From Piscinibacter sp. XHJ-5 (GTDB lineage Bacteria > Pseudomonadota > Gammaproteobacteria > Burkholderiales > Burkholderiaceae_C): 64,000 nt of DNA. The notes beneath the pieces are model-generated. The model did no database searches, had not been told where the DNA came from, and was given only the letters and a program-made list of their open reading frames with translations. The position numbers and the translations under genes were made by a program. The stretch covers positions 2,542,001 to 2,606,000 of the forward strand of contig NZ_CP123228.1 of assembly GCF_029855045.1 (NCBI RefSeq), in the 5' to 3' direction. Positions 48,045 to 56,726 of this stretch are shown here, in pieces; the first letter of the stretch is position 1, and every line of letters begins with the position of its first letter.

Positions 48045-51000
48045 TCACGCCATCGCCGCCTGCGGCGTTCCCAGCGCCCGCAGCACATCCCGGATCAGCT
48101 GCGCCCGATCGCGAGGCTCGGGCGTCTCCTTCTCGATGCGCAGCTTGTCGTTGCCGGCCAGCTTGATGTGCCGGTTCTTCTGCACCAGCTCGATGATGCG
48201 CATTGCATCGACCGGCGGGTTGGGCCTGAAGCTGATCACCATCAGCCTGGGCGCGGCATCGATCTTCAGAACGCCGTAGGGCTTGGCGAGGACGCGCAGG
48301 CGATGCACGTCGAACAGGGTCTGGCCCTGCGGCGGCAGCTTGCCGAAGCGGTCGGTGATCTCCTCCAGCATGGCGTCGATGTGCTCGGCCTTTTCTGCCG
48401 TGGCCAGGCGCTTGTACAGCGACAGCCGCGTGTGCACGTCGCCGCAGTAGCTGTCGGGCAGCAGCGCCGGCGCATGCAGGTTGATCTCGGTGGCGGCCGA
48501 CAGCGGCGACAGCAGGTCCGGCTCGCGGCCTGCCTTCAGCGAGCGCACCGCCTCGGCCAGCATGTCGTTGTACAGCTGGAAGCCGACCTCCATCATGTTG
48601 CCGCTCTGGTTCTCCCCCAGCACCTCGCCGGCGCCGCGGATCTCCAGGTCGTGCATCGCGAGGTAGAAGCCCGAGCCCAGCTCCTCCATCTGCTGGATCG
48701 CCTCGAGGCGCTGCGCCGCCTGCTTGGTGAGCCCCTCCACGTCGGGCACCAGGAGGTACGCATAGGCCTGGTGATGCGAGCGGCCGACGCGCCCGCGCAG
48801 CTGGTGCAGCTGAGCCAGGCCGAACTTGTCGGCGCGGCTGATCACGATGGTGTTGGCGCTGGGCACGTCGATGCCGGTCTCGATGATGGTGGAGCACAGC
48901 AGCAGGTTGTGACGCTGGGCGACGAAGTCGCGCATCACTGATTCGAGCTGGCGCTCCGGCATCTGGCCGTGCGCCACCGCGATGCGTGCCTCGGGCAGCA
49001 GCTGGGCGAGCTTCTCGCGCCGGTTCTCGATGGTCTCGACCTCGTTGTGGAGGAAGTAGACCTGACCGCCGCGCTTGAGCTCGCGCAGCACCGCCTCGCG
49101 GATGGTGCCGGTGGACTCGTTGCGCACGAAGGTCTTGATGGCGAGCCGCCGCTGCGGCGCGGTGGCGATGACGCTGAGGTCGCGCAGGCCTTCGAGCGCC
49201 ATGCCCAGCGTGCGCGGGATCGGCGTGGCGGTCAGGGTCAGCACGTCGACCTCGGCGCGCATCGCCTTGATCGCCTCCTTGTGGCGCACGCCGAAGCGGT
49301 GCTCCTCGTCGATCACCAGCAAGCCGAGTCGCTTGAACTTCACGCTGGCGCTCAGCAGCTTGTGCGTGCCGACGACGATGTCGATGCTGCCGTCGGCGAT
49401 GCCGTCGAGCGCGGTCTTCACTTCCTTGGCGGAGCGGAACCGCGACAGCTCGGCGACCTTCACCGGCCACTTGCCGAAGCGGTCGGAGATGTTCTGGTAG
49501 TGCTGCTCGGCCAGCAGCGTGGTAGGCGCGAGGATGGCCACCTGCTTGCCGCCGACGACGGCAACGAAGGCGGCGCGCAGCGCGACCTCGGTCTTGCCGA
49601 AGCCCACGTCGCCGCACACCAGCCGGTCCATCGGCCGCGGCGACACCATGTCCTGGATGACCGCGTGGATGGCCGCCTGCTGGTCGGGCGTCTCCTCGAA
49701 ACCGAAGCTGGCGGCGAAGGCTTCGTAGTCGTGGGGCTGGAAGCGGAACGCGTAGCCTTCGCGCGCAGCGCGGCGAGCGTAGAGATTGAGCAGCTCCGCC
49801 GCGGTGTCGCGCACCTGCTCGGCGGCCTTGCGCCTGGCCTTGTCCCACTGCCCCGAGCCCAGCTTGTGCAGCGGCGCCTCCTCGGCGCTGACGCCGGTGT
49901 AGCGGCTGATCAGGTGCAGCTGGGCCACCGGGACGTACAGCGTCGCCTTGTCGGCATATTCGAGATGCAGGAACTCGCTGGGTCCGTCGCCGAGATCGAT
50001 GTTCATCAGCCCGACGTAGCGGCCGATGCCGTGGTTGGCATGCACCACCGGGTCGCCGCCCTTCAGCTCCGACAGGTCCTTGATCAGCGCGTTGACGTCG
50101 CTGACTTGCTCCTGCTTGCGCTTGCGCCGCGCCGTCGGCGAGGTGGCGAAGAGCTCGGTCTCGGTGATGAACTGGATCGCGCGGCCCTCGTCCGGCTCGT
50201 GCCAGAAGAAGCCCTCGGCGAGCGGCGCCGCGGCGATCGCGAAGCGCTCGTCGCCGGCTTCGAATTCGGCCAGCGTGGCAACGCTCGGCGGCTCGATCCT
50301 GTTGTCGCGCAGCAGCTCCAGCAGGCTCTCGCGCCGGCCCTCGCTCTCGGCCACGATGAGCACGCGGTGCGGCGTGCCGGCCACGTGCCGCTGCAGCTTG
50401 CCCAGCGGCTCCGGCGTGCCGCGGTCCACGCTCAGGTCGGGCAGCGGGCGCGCCCACTCGAGCGGCTCCTTGCCGCGCAGCGACAAGCTGGCGTGCCGGC
50501 CGACGAGGGCGAAGAATTCCTCGACTTTCAGGAACAGGTCCTCGGGCGGCAGGATGGGCCGTTCGCGGTCGTGCTGCAGGAAGCGATGGCGCTCGCGCGT
50601 GTCGGTCCAGAAGCGCGCCAGCGCCTCGTCCACTTCGCCGTGCAGCGCCAGGGCCGCCGGTTCGCCGATGTAGTCGAAGATCGTCGCGGTGCTGTCGAAG
50701 AACAGCGGCAGGAAGTACTCGATGCCGGCGGTCGCGATGCCGGCCGCCATGTCCTTGTACAGCCGCACCTTGGTGGGGTCGCCCTCGATGCGCTCGCGCC
50801 AGCGGGCGCGAAAGGCGGTGCGCGACTCCTCGTCCATCGGGAATTCGCGGCCGGGAAGCAGACGCACTTCCGGCACGGGGTAGAGGCTGCGCTGGGTGTC
50901 GGGGTCGAAGGTGCGGATCGAATCGACTTCGTCGCCGAACAGGTCCACCCGGTACGGCACCGGCGAGCCCATGGGATACAGGTCGATGAGGCCGCCGCGC

Positions 51001-51488
51001 ACCGCGTACTCGCCCGGCGACACGACCTGGCTCACATGCGAATAGCCGGCAAGCGTCAGCTGTGCCTTCAGGCCCGCTTCGTTCAGGCTCTCCTTCTGCT
51101 TGAAGTGGAAGGTGTAGGCGGCGAGAAAGCTCGGCGGGGCCAGCCGCACCAACGCCGTGGACGCCGGCAGCAGCACGACATCGACCTCGCCCTGGCGGAT
51201 GCGCCACAGCGTCGCCAGGCGCTCGGAGATGAGGTCCTGGTGAGGCGAGAAGGTGTCGTAGGGCAGGGTCTCCCAGTCGGGAAAGACCGCGATGCGCAGC
51301 TCGGGTGCGAAGAATGCCAGCTCCCCTTCGAGCCGCTGCGTGTCGGCCGGCTCGGCCGTGACGATCGCGGTGAGCTGCTTCTGCGCCGCGCGCGACTGCG
51401 CGAAGCGCGCCAGCAGCAGCGCGTCGGCCGAGCCGATGGGGCGGGCGAGCGTGAAGCGCTTGCCGGGGGCAATGGAGGGGATCTGCAT
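48045..51488 (-). CDS. mfd: transcription-repair coupling factor Mfd
   Basis: A 1147-residue protein, the same length as E. coli Mfd. It frees RNA polymerase stalled at lesions and recruits UvrA. The N-terminal UvrB-like region (from about 30, DWETLPYDTFSPHQDLISERL), the RNA polymerase-interacting domain (about 470-550, DPVVHANHGIGRYVGL), the RecG-like translocase (Walker A CGDVGFGKTEVALRAAF, DEEHRFGV box) and the C-terminal TRCF domain are all present. The ATG at 51488 was chosen on homology; a TTG four codons upstream is possible. It is divergent from ispD. Confidence 0.96.
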   Translation of the reverse strand: MQIPSIAPGKRFTLARPIGSADALLLARFAQSRAAQKQLTAIVTAEPADTQRLEGELAFFAPELRIAVFPDWETLPYDTFSPHQDLISERLATLWRIRQGEVDVVLLPASTALVRLAPPSFLAAYTFHFKQKESLNEAGLKAQLTLAGYSHVSQVVSPGEYAVRGGLIDLYPMGSPVPYRVDLFGDEVDSIRTFDPDTQRSLYPVPEVRLLPGREFPMDEESRTAFRARWRERIEGDPTKVRLYKDMAAGIATAGIEYFLPLFFDSTATIFDYIGEPAALALHGEVDEALARFWTDTRERHRFLQHDRERPILPPEDLFLKVEEFFALVGRHASLSLRGKEPLEWARPLPDLSVDRGTPEPLGKLQRHVAGTPHRVLIVAESEGRRESLLELLRDNRIEPPSVATLAEFEAGDERFAIAAAPLAEGFFWHEPDEGRAIQFITETELFATSPTARRKRKQEQVSDVNALIKDLSELKGGDPVVHANHGIGRYVGLMNIDLGDGPSEFLHLEYADKATLYVPVAQLHLISRYTGVSAEEAPLHKLGSGQWDKARRKAAEQVRDTAAELLNLYARRAAREGYAFRFQPHDYEAFAASFGFEETPDQQAAIHAVIQDMVSPRPMDRLVCGDVGFGKTEVALRAAFVAVVGGKQVAILAPTTLLAEQHYQNISDRFGKWPVKVAELSRFRSAKEVKTALDGIADGSIDIVVGTHKLLSASVKFKRLGLLVIDEEHRFGVRHKEAIKAMRAEVDVLTLTATPIPRTLGMALEGLRDLSVIATAPQRRLAIKTFVRNESTGTIREAVLRELKRGGQVYFLHNEVETIENRREKLAQLLPEARIAVAHGQMPERQLESVMRDFVAQRHNLLLCSTIIETGIDVPSANTIVISRADKFGLAQLHQLRGRVGRSHHQAYAYLLVPDVEGLTKQAAQRLEAIQQMEELGSGFYLAMHDLEIRGAGEVLGENQSGNMMEVGFQLYNDMLAEAVRSLKAGREPDLLSPLSAATEINLHAPALLPDSYCGDVHTRLSLYKRLATAEKAEHIDAMLEEITDRFGKLPPQGQTLFDVHRLRVLAKPYGVLKIDAAPRLMVISFRPNPPVDAMRIIELVQKNRHIKLAGNDKLRIEKETPEPRDRAQLIRDVLRALGTPQAAMA

Positions 51489-51512
51489 CGAGGCGAACAA
51501 GGGCCAAAGCAA

Positions 51513-51544
51513 ATCGCCCCGAGAGGTGCTTCCCACGGGGCGAT
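51513..51544 (-). other. hairpin in the mfd 5' leader
   Basis: Inverted repeat ATCGCCCCG / CGGGGCGAT with a 14-base loop. Given the TATAAT at 51561-51556, the mfd mRNA would begin about 5 bases before this stem, so the stem would sit at its extreme 5' end. Confidence 0.5.
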
Positions 51545-51555
51545 GCGAGCGGCGA

Positions 51556-51565
51556 ATTATAGAAT
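51556..51565. promoter_or_regulatory. overlapping divergent -10 boxes for mfd and ispD
   Basis: The minus strand reads a perfect TATAAT (51561-51556) towards mfd and the plus strand TAGAAT (51560-51565) towards ispD. The two share bases, so the promoters should compete. Confidence 0.5.
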
Positions 51566-51589
51566 TCGGCGCCCTTTGGCCCCCCAACG

Positions 51590-52282
51590 ATGCCCGCACA
51601 GTCCCCACGCTTTCATGCCCTGGTGCCTTGCGCCGGGACCGGCTCGCGCGCCGCGACGGCGGGCCCCAAGCAGTACGCCGACGTGGCCGGGTGCAGCGTG
51701 GTCGCGCACACCCTGGCGGCGCTGGCCGGCGTGGCGCGGATCGCGCAGGTGCTCGTCGTGCTGGGCCCGGACGATGTGCAGTTCGAAGCGCGCGTGCCGG
51801 GGTTTCGCGGCGCGGTGGCCCGCTGCGGCGGCGACACGCGGGCGCAGAGCGTCGCCAACGGCCTGGCCGAGTTGGCACGGCGTGGTGCATGGGAGCACGA
51901 CTGGGTGCTGGTGCACGACGCCGCGCGCTGCCTGGTGCGGCCCGAGTGGATCGATGCGCTGATCGACGCCTGCGCCGACGACCAGGTCGGCGGGCTGCTG
52001 GCGTTGCCGGTGCCCGACACGCTGAAGCAGGAGCGCGACGGCCGCGTTGCCGGCACGCTGGACCGCGCGCACACCTGGCAGGCGCAGACGCCGCAGATGT
52101 TCCGACTGGGCACGCTGCGCGAGGCGCTCGTGCACGCCGGCCCCGGCGTCACCGACGAAGCGAGCGCGATCGAGGCCATGGGCTTGGCCCCGCGGCTGGT
52201 GCGCGGCTCGCCGGAGAATTTCAAGCTGACCTATCCGCAGGACTTCGAGCTTGCGGAGCGCCTTCTGAGGACACGTTCATGA
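51590..52282 (+). CDS. ispD: 2-C-methyl-D-erythritol 4-phosphate cytidylyltransferase
   Basis: A 230-residue cytidylyltransferase of the MEP isoprenoid pathway, forming CDP-ME. The N-terminal nucleotide site reads [18 protein letters not shown] (residues 9-26), with [17 protein letters not shown] and [14 protein letters not shown] further on. The spacing and order ispD-ispF is standard. Confidence 0.95.
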   Translation: MPAQSPRFHALVPCAGTGSRAATAGPKQYADVAGCSVVAHTLAALAGVARIAQVLVVLGPDDVQFEARVPGFRGAVARCGGDTRAQSVANGLAELARRGAWEHDWVLVHDAARCLVRPEWIDALIDACADDQVGGLLALPVPDTLKQERDGRVAGTLDRAHTWQAQTPQMFRLGTLREALVHAGPGVTDEASAIEAMGLAPRLVRGSPENFKLTYPQDFELAERLLRTRS

Positions 52283-52319
52283 CGACGAAGGCGCAAGCCG
52301 CACCGAGCGAGGGGCTGTC

Positions 52320-52817
52320 GTGACCCGGCCGCCGATTCCCCGCATCCGCATCGGCGAAGGCTGGGACGTGCACGCGCTGGTGAGCGGCCGGCCGCTGATC
52401 CTGGGCGGCGTGGAAGTGCCTCACACCCATGGCCTGCTGGGCCACTCCGACGCCGACGCCCTGTGCCATGCGATCACCGACGCGCTGTTCGGCGCACTCG
52501 CGCTGGGCGACATCGGGCATCACTTCCCCGATACCGATGAGCGATTCAAGGGCGCCGACTCGCTGGCGCTGCTGGCCGAAGCGGCGCGGCGCGTGCGCGC
52601 TGCGCAATGGCACATCGGCAATGTCGACAGCACCATCGTCGCGCAGGCGCCCAAGATGGCGCCGCACATCCTCGCGATGCGTCAGCGCCTGTCGACCGCG
52701 CTCGGCGTGGCGCTGGATCAGGTCAGCGTCAAGGCGAAGACCGCCGAAAAGATGGGGCCGGTGGGGGAGGGGCTGGCGATCGAGGCGAGCGCGGTTTGCC
52801 TGCTCTTCCGGCCTTGA
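52320..52817 (+). CDS. ispF: 2-C-methyl-D-erythritol 2,4-cyclodiphosphate synthase
   Basis: A 165-residue trimeric zinc enzyme that cyclises CDP-ME 2-phosphate. The metal and active-site segments [39 protein letters not shown] and [13 protein letters not shown] are intact. The start is GTG at 52320, 37 bases after ispD. The most common start motif here is GxGYDxH; this one has Trp (GWDVH). Confidence 0.95.
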   Translation: MTRPPIPRIRIGEGWDVHALVSGRPLILGGVEVPHTHGLLGHSDADALCHAITDALFGALALGDIGHHFPDTDERFKGADSLALLAEAARRVRAAQWHIGNVDSTIVAQAPKMAPHILAMRQRLSTALGVALDQVSVKAKTAEKMGPVGEGLAIEASAVCLLFRP

Positions 52818-52830
52818 CGCCGGCCGCTGC

Positions 52831-54159
52831 TCAGGGCGCCTTTTTCAACCGGATGTGCGCGATCAGTCCGCCCTCGGCCGCGTTCGTGATCTCGAACGTC
52901 CCGCCCATGCGCTGCACCGCCTTCTCCACGATGGCAAGCCCCAGGCCCGCACCGGTGGCCGCGGTCCTCGCGGCATCGCCGCGGAAGAACGGCGTGGTCA
53001 GCTGGGCGATCTTCTTCGGGTCCACCCCGGGGCCGTGGTCACGCACACTGAGGATGACCCACGGGCCCGTGCGCGCATAGCTCACGGTGACGCGGGCGAT
53101 GCCGGTGTCGGTGGAGCGCCCGTAGCGGCGGGCATTCTCGAACAGGTTCTGCAGCACGCGGCCCAGTTCGGTGTCGTCGGCCATCACCTTGGTGTCGATG
53201 GCCACGCGCGACATGATCCGGATCTGGCTGGGGTCGCGGAACGCGGCCATCTCGCGGTCGACCAGGCTGGACAGGTGCACCGGGGTCAGCTTGACCTCGC
53301 CCGGGCGCGCATAGTCCATGAACTTGTCGATGATGGCGTCGAGCTGGTCGATGTCGGACGCCATGTTGCGCTTGGCCTCCTCGTCCTGCACGCTCATCTC
53401 GGCCTCGAGGCGCAGCCGCGCCAGCGGCGTGCGCAGGTCGTGCGAGATGCCGGCAAGCATCACCGCGCGGTCTTCCTCCACCTTGGCGAGCTCGCGCGCC
53501 ATGCGGTTGAAGCCCATGTTCACCTGGCGGATCTCGGAGGTCAGCGTGTTCTCGTCGAGCCGCGAATCGAACTCGCCTTCGCGGATGCGGCTCGCGGCGA
53601 ACGACAGGTCTCGCAGCGGCTGGTTGATGAGCCGCGCGATGGCCACCGAGCCGAGCACGGTGGCCACCAGCGCGATGCCCACCCAGACGACCAGCGTGGT
53701 CCAGGTGATCGGCTGCATGCGCGTCGGGTCCGCCTGCAGCCAGTAAGGATCCTTGTCGAACGAGAAGCCCACCCACAGGCCCGACGCGCCATTGACCTCG
53801 CTCGCCACCAGCGTGTCGGGGCCCAGCCGCGAGCGCAGCTCCTGTCCGATCGCTCGGGTGAAGCGGTCGACCTCGTAGGGCTCCCACTTGTCCGTGGGCT
53901 CGCGCGGCTGCAGGCGCATGGACTCCTGGTTCTGCATGCTCTTGATCAGCGCGACGCGGTTGATGCCATCGGTGCTGCGCAGAGCGACGCGCGACAGGTT
54001 CACCAGGCTCGCGATCTGCTGCGCCGCCTGCACGGCGCGCGGCTCGAACTCCATCGCGCGAAAGGTCTGCGTCCAGGCGAACACGCCGCCGGCGAGAAGG
54101 ATGGCCAGCAGGAAGAAGGTGCGCCAGAACAGGCTGAGCGCAACGTGCTTTTGGGCCAT
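52831..54159 (-). CDS. envZ: EnvZ-type sensor histidine kinase
   Basis: A 442-residue kinase with two membrane helices (about 12-30 and 152-175), a periplasmic loop of about 120 residues between them, a HAMP region (about 176-228), His240 in LAGISHDLRTPLARLR and a C-terminal HATPase domain (NARRYG, DHGPGVDPKKIAQLTTPFFRGDAAR, GAGLGLAIV). The phospho-acceptor block is close to E. coli EnvZ. It is the partner of the OmpR-type regulator upstream, separated from it by 128 bases with two hairpins. Confidence 0.88.
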   Translation of the reverse strand: MAQKHVALSLFWRTFFLLAILLAGGVFAWTQTFRAMEFEPRAVQAAQQIASLVNLSRVALRSTDGINRVALIKSMQNQESMRLQPREPTDKWEPYEVDRFTRAIGQELRSRLGPDTLVASEVNGASGLWVGFSFDKDPYWLQADPTRMQPITWTTLVVWVGIALVATVLGSVAIARLINQPLRDLSFAASRIREGEFDSRLDENTLTSEIRQVNMGFNRMARELAKVEEDRAVMLAGISHDLRTPLARLRLEAEMSVQDEEAKRNMASDIDQLDAIIDKFMDYARPGEVKLTPVHLSSLVDREMAAFRDPSQIRIMSRVAIDTKVMADDTELGRVLQNLFENARRYGRSTDTGIARVTVSYARTGPWVILSVRDHGPGVDPKKIAQLTTPFFRGDAARTAATGAGLGLAIVEKAVQRMGGTFEITNAAEGGLIAHIRLKKAP

Positions 54160-54192
54160 CGAGGGGTGGGAAGGGGCAGAGCTGTCGTAAAG

Positions 54193-54212
54193 AGCCGGCC
54201 CTCAGGCCGGCT
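54193..54212 (-). repeat. intercistronic hairpin 1 between ompR and envZ
   Basis: Perfect 8-bp stem AGCCGGCC / GGCCGGCT with loop CTCA. It is followed leftwards by CTTTA, so as a terminator it would be leaky. Confidence 0.5.
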
Positions 54213-54227
54213 TGTGCTTCATGCTGG

Positions 54228-54248
54228 AGCCCCCTCCCGAAGGGGGCT
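54228..54248 (-). repeat. intercistronic hairpin 2 between ompR and envZ
   Basis: Perfect 8-bp stem AGCCCCCT / AGGGGGCT with loop CCCGA. The type resembles dispersed REP-like palindromes, but no second copy of this sequence was noticed in the window. Confidence 0.5.
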
Positions 54249-54287
54249 GGGGGAGCAGTGTATGACCGGCAAAGCCGGATGGGATGG

Positions 54288-55022
54288 CTACGCCGTGCCA
54301 TCCGGCACGAAGACGTAGCCTACGCCCCATACGGTCTGGATGTAGCGCGGCTGGGCCGGATCGGGCTCGATCATCTTGCGCAGGCGGGAGATCTGCACGT
54401 CGAGGCTGCGGTCGAAGGGCTCGAACTCGCGGCCGCGCGCGAGCTGGGCGAGCTTGTCGCGCGACAGCGGCTGGCGGGGATGGCGCACCAGCGCCTTCAG
54501 CATCGAGAACTCGCCGGTGGTGAGCGCGATCTGCTCGCCTTCCTTGGACAGCCGACGCAGCGCCAAGTCGAACTCGAAGGGACCGAAGGTGACCGTCTGC
54601 GCCTCCTTGGCCGGTGCCCCGGGTGCCTCGAGCGACGGGCGGCGGCGCAGCACTGCATGGATGCGCGCGAGCAGTTCGCGCGGGTTGAACGGCTTGGGCA
54701 GGTAGTCGTCCGCGCCCACCTCCAGTCCGACGATGCGGTCCACGTCCTCGACCTTGGCCGTCAGCATGATGATCGGCGTGACGTCGTTGGCGGCACGCAG
54801 GCGGCGGCAGATGGACAGGCCGTCTTCGCCGGGCAGCATCAGGTCCAGCACGATCAGATCGACCGTCTCGCGCGTCAGCACGCGATTCAGCGCCTTGGCG
54901 TCCTCCGCGAGCAGCACTTCGAACCCTTCCTGGGTCAGATATCGCCGCAGCAAGTCGCGGATGCGAGCGTCGTCGTCGACAACGACGACGCGGTCGGCGC
55001 GGGCGGTAGGTGCGGTGGTCAT
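54288..55022 (-). CDS. ompR: OmpR family response regulator
   Basis: A 244-residue regulator. The receiver domain has the acidic pair at about residues 16-18, the phospho-acceptor Asp60 (LIVLDLMLPGEDG) and the Lys in DDYLPKPFNP. The C-terminal winged helix covers about 145-240 (LTTGEFSMLKALVRHPRQPLSR, DVQISRLRKMIE, VWGVGYVF). It is divergent from the SIMPL gene across an interval with an inverted repeat, TTGTAACAG/CTGTTACAA, which may be its own binding sites. The ATG at 55022 is preceded by AGTTTG; no strong ribosome site. Confidence 0.92.
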   Translation of the reverse strand: MTTAPTARADRVVVVDDDARIRDLLRRYLTQEGFEVLLAEDAKALNRVLTRETVDLIVLDLMLPGEDGLSICRRLRAANDVTPIIMLTAKVEDVDRIVGLEVGADDYLPKPFNPRELLARIHAVLRRRPSLEAPGAPAKEAQTVTFGPFEFDLALRRLSKEGEQIALTTGEFSMLKALVRHPRQPLSRDKLAQLARGREFEPFDRSLDVQISRLRKMIEPDPAQPRYIQTVWGVGYVFVPDGTA

Positions 55023-55037
55023 GGGCAAACTCCAAAT

Positions 55038-55102
55038 TTGTAACAGCGGCATTTTGCGCAGGTTTGCAGACCCATTTTGGGCGGTTTGACCCTCTGTTAC
55101 AA
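55038..55102. promoter_or_regulatory. widely spaced inverted repeat TTGTAACAG / CTGTTACAA upstream of ompR
   Basis: Two perfect 9-base arms (55038-55046 and 55094-55102) with 47 bases between them. Each contains GTAACA/TGTTAC, similar to the core of OmpR-type sites, in the divergent promoter region. Confidence 0.45.
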
Positions 55103-55184
55103 GTCTTGCGAACCCCGTTTGGACGAGTGCGCCGTTGAAGAGCAAGTACCCTGCGCCCCCTCTGAAAGAGAAGGAATCGATCCC

Positions 55185-55886
55185 ATGAAGCGAGTTCTCG
55201 TGACGTCCGTCGTGGCCCTTTCGTGCGGGCTGAGCGCCGCGGCCCGCGCCGACATGCCGCCACCGACCGGTGTCGTCAACCTGAGCGCGACGGCGTCCGT
55301 CGAAGTGACCAAGGACCTGATGTCGGTGACCCTGTCGACGACACGCGACGGTCCTGATGCGAACGCCGTGCAGACAGCGCTCAAGCAGGCCCTGGATGCG
55401 GCACTGACCGAGGCGCGCCGCGCGGCGAAGCCGGGGCAGGTCGATGTGCAGACCGGCAACTTCTCGCTGTACCCCCGCTACACGAACAAGGGCGTCATGG
55501 CCGGCTGGCAGGGTTCGGCGGAACTGCTCGTCGAGGGCCGCGACATGCCGGCGATCGCCCAGCTCGTGGGACGCATCAACAGCCTGACCATCCAGCGCGT
55601 CGCCTACGGCCTGTCGCGCGAGCTGCGCGAGCGCAGCGAAGCCGAGGTGACGGCGCAGGCGATCGCGCGCTACCGCGCGAAGGCGGCCGAGTACGCGACG
55701 CACTTCGGCTATTCGGGCTACACGCTTCGCGAGGTCAGCGTGAACGCCAGCGAACCGCCCGTCGGCCCGATTCCGATGATGCGCGCGCAGGCCATGGCGA
55801 TGAAGGAAGACGCCGCGCTGCCGGTGGAAGCCGGCAAGGCGCCGGTCACGGTGAGCGTCACCGGCACGGTGCAGATGACCAAGTGA
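55185..55886 (+). CDS. exported SIMPL (DUF541) domain protein
   Basis: A 233-residue protein with a signal peptide (residues 1-22, ending AARA). The mature part opens with GVVNLSATASVEVTKDLMSV, the start of the SIMPL domain, and ends GKAPVTVSVTGTVQM, the closing strand. Family members (BP26, YggE) are periplasmic or outer-membrane associated, form rings or channels and are linked to stress tolerance. It is divergent from ompR and may be a target of it. The start has GAAAGAGAAGGA upstream. Confidence 0.88.
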   Translation: MKRVLVTSVVALSCGLSAAARADMPPPTGVVNLSATASVEVTKDLMSVTLSTTRDGPDANAVQTALKQALDAALTEARRAAKPGQVDVQTGNFSLYPRYTNKGVMAGWQGSAELLVEGRDMPAIAQLVGRINSLTIQRVAYGLSRELRERSEAEVTAQAIARYRAKAAEYATHFGYSGYTLREVSVNASEPPVGPIPMMRAQAMAMKEDAALPVEAGKAPVTVSVTGTVQMTK

Positions 55887-55899
55887 CCGGCGGTGCGGG

Positions 55900-56670
55900 C
55901 TACTGCGCGACCCAGCCGCCGTCCATGTTCCAGGCCGCGCCGCGCACGTTGTCCGCGGCGGGCGAAGCCAGAAATACTGCCAGCTCGCCCAGCTGTTCAG
56001 GGGTGACGAACTGCAAGGAAGGTTGCTTTTCGCGCAGCAGCTCGACCTTCGCTTGGTCCACCGGCAGGCTTTCGCGTGCGGCACGGTCATCGATCTGCTT
56101 CTGGACCAGCGGCGTCAGCACCCAGCCGGGGCAGATGGCGTTGACGGTGATCCCGGTGGTGGCCGTCTCCAGCGCCAGCGCCTTGGTGAAGCCGACGATG
56201 CCATGCTTGGCCGCCACGTACGCCGACTTCTGCGCGGACGCCACCAGCCCGTGGGTCGACGCGATGTTGATGACACGGCCCCAGTTCTTCGTTCGCATCG
56301 CGGGAATCGCCAGCCGCGTGGTGTGGAAGGCAGAGCTGAGGTTGATCGCGATGATCGCGTCCCACTTCTCGACCGGGAAGTCCTCCACGTTGGCCACGTG
56401 CTGAATGCCGGCGTTGTTGACGAGGATGTCGGTGCCGCCGAATTCGCGCTCGGCGTAGGCCATCATTGCGGCGATGTCCGCCGGCTTGCTCATGTCGGCG
56501 CCGTGGTAGCCCACCTTCACGCCGAGCGCGCGAACCTGTGCTTGCGGGCCTTCGGCATCGCCGAAGCCGTTGAGCACGATGTTGGCGCCTTGCCTGGCGA
56601 GGCACAGCGCGACGCCGAGTCCGATGCCGCTGGTCGAGCCGGTGACGAGGGCGGTCTTTCCTTTGAGCAT
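55900..56670 (-). CDS. bdhA: 3-hydroxybutyrate dehydrogenase
   Basis: A 256-residue short-chain dehydrogenase that interconverts 3-hydroxybutyrate and acetoacetate, using NAD. The cofactor motif GSTSGIGLG begins near residue 11, and the catalytic Ser-Tyr-Lys lies in INIASTHGLVASAQKSAYVAAKHG split over residues 135-158. ITVNAICPGWVLTPLVQKQI and the final MDGGWVAQ are typical of BdhA, a central enzyme of polyhydroxybutyrate turnover. GGAGAT precedes the start. Confidence 0.93.
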   Translation of the reverse strand: MLKGKTALVTGSTSGIGLGVALCLARQGANIVLNGFGDAEGPQAQVRALGVKVGYHGADMSKPADIAAMMAYAEREFGGTDILVNNAGIQHVANVEDFPVEKWDAIIAINLSSAFHTTRLAIPAMRTKNWGRVINIASTHGLVASAQKSAYVAAKHGIVGFTKALALETATTGITVNAICPGWVLTPLVQKQIDDRAARESLPVDQAKVELLREKQPSLQFVTPEQLGELAVFLASPAADNVRGAAWNMDGGWVAQ

Positions 56671-56726
56671 GTGCGTATCTCCTGTTGATACGATGCATTA
56701 TCGAAGACCCCGACCGAGCGCCCGCC

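Noticed and set aside
51590..52817. ispD and ispF as a fused IspDF enzyme
   Set aside because: Separate stop and start codons with a 37-base gap and different frames show two genes.
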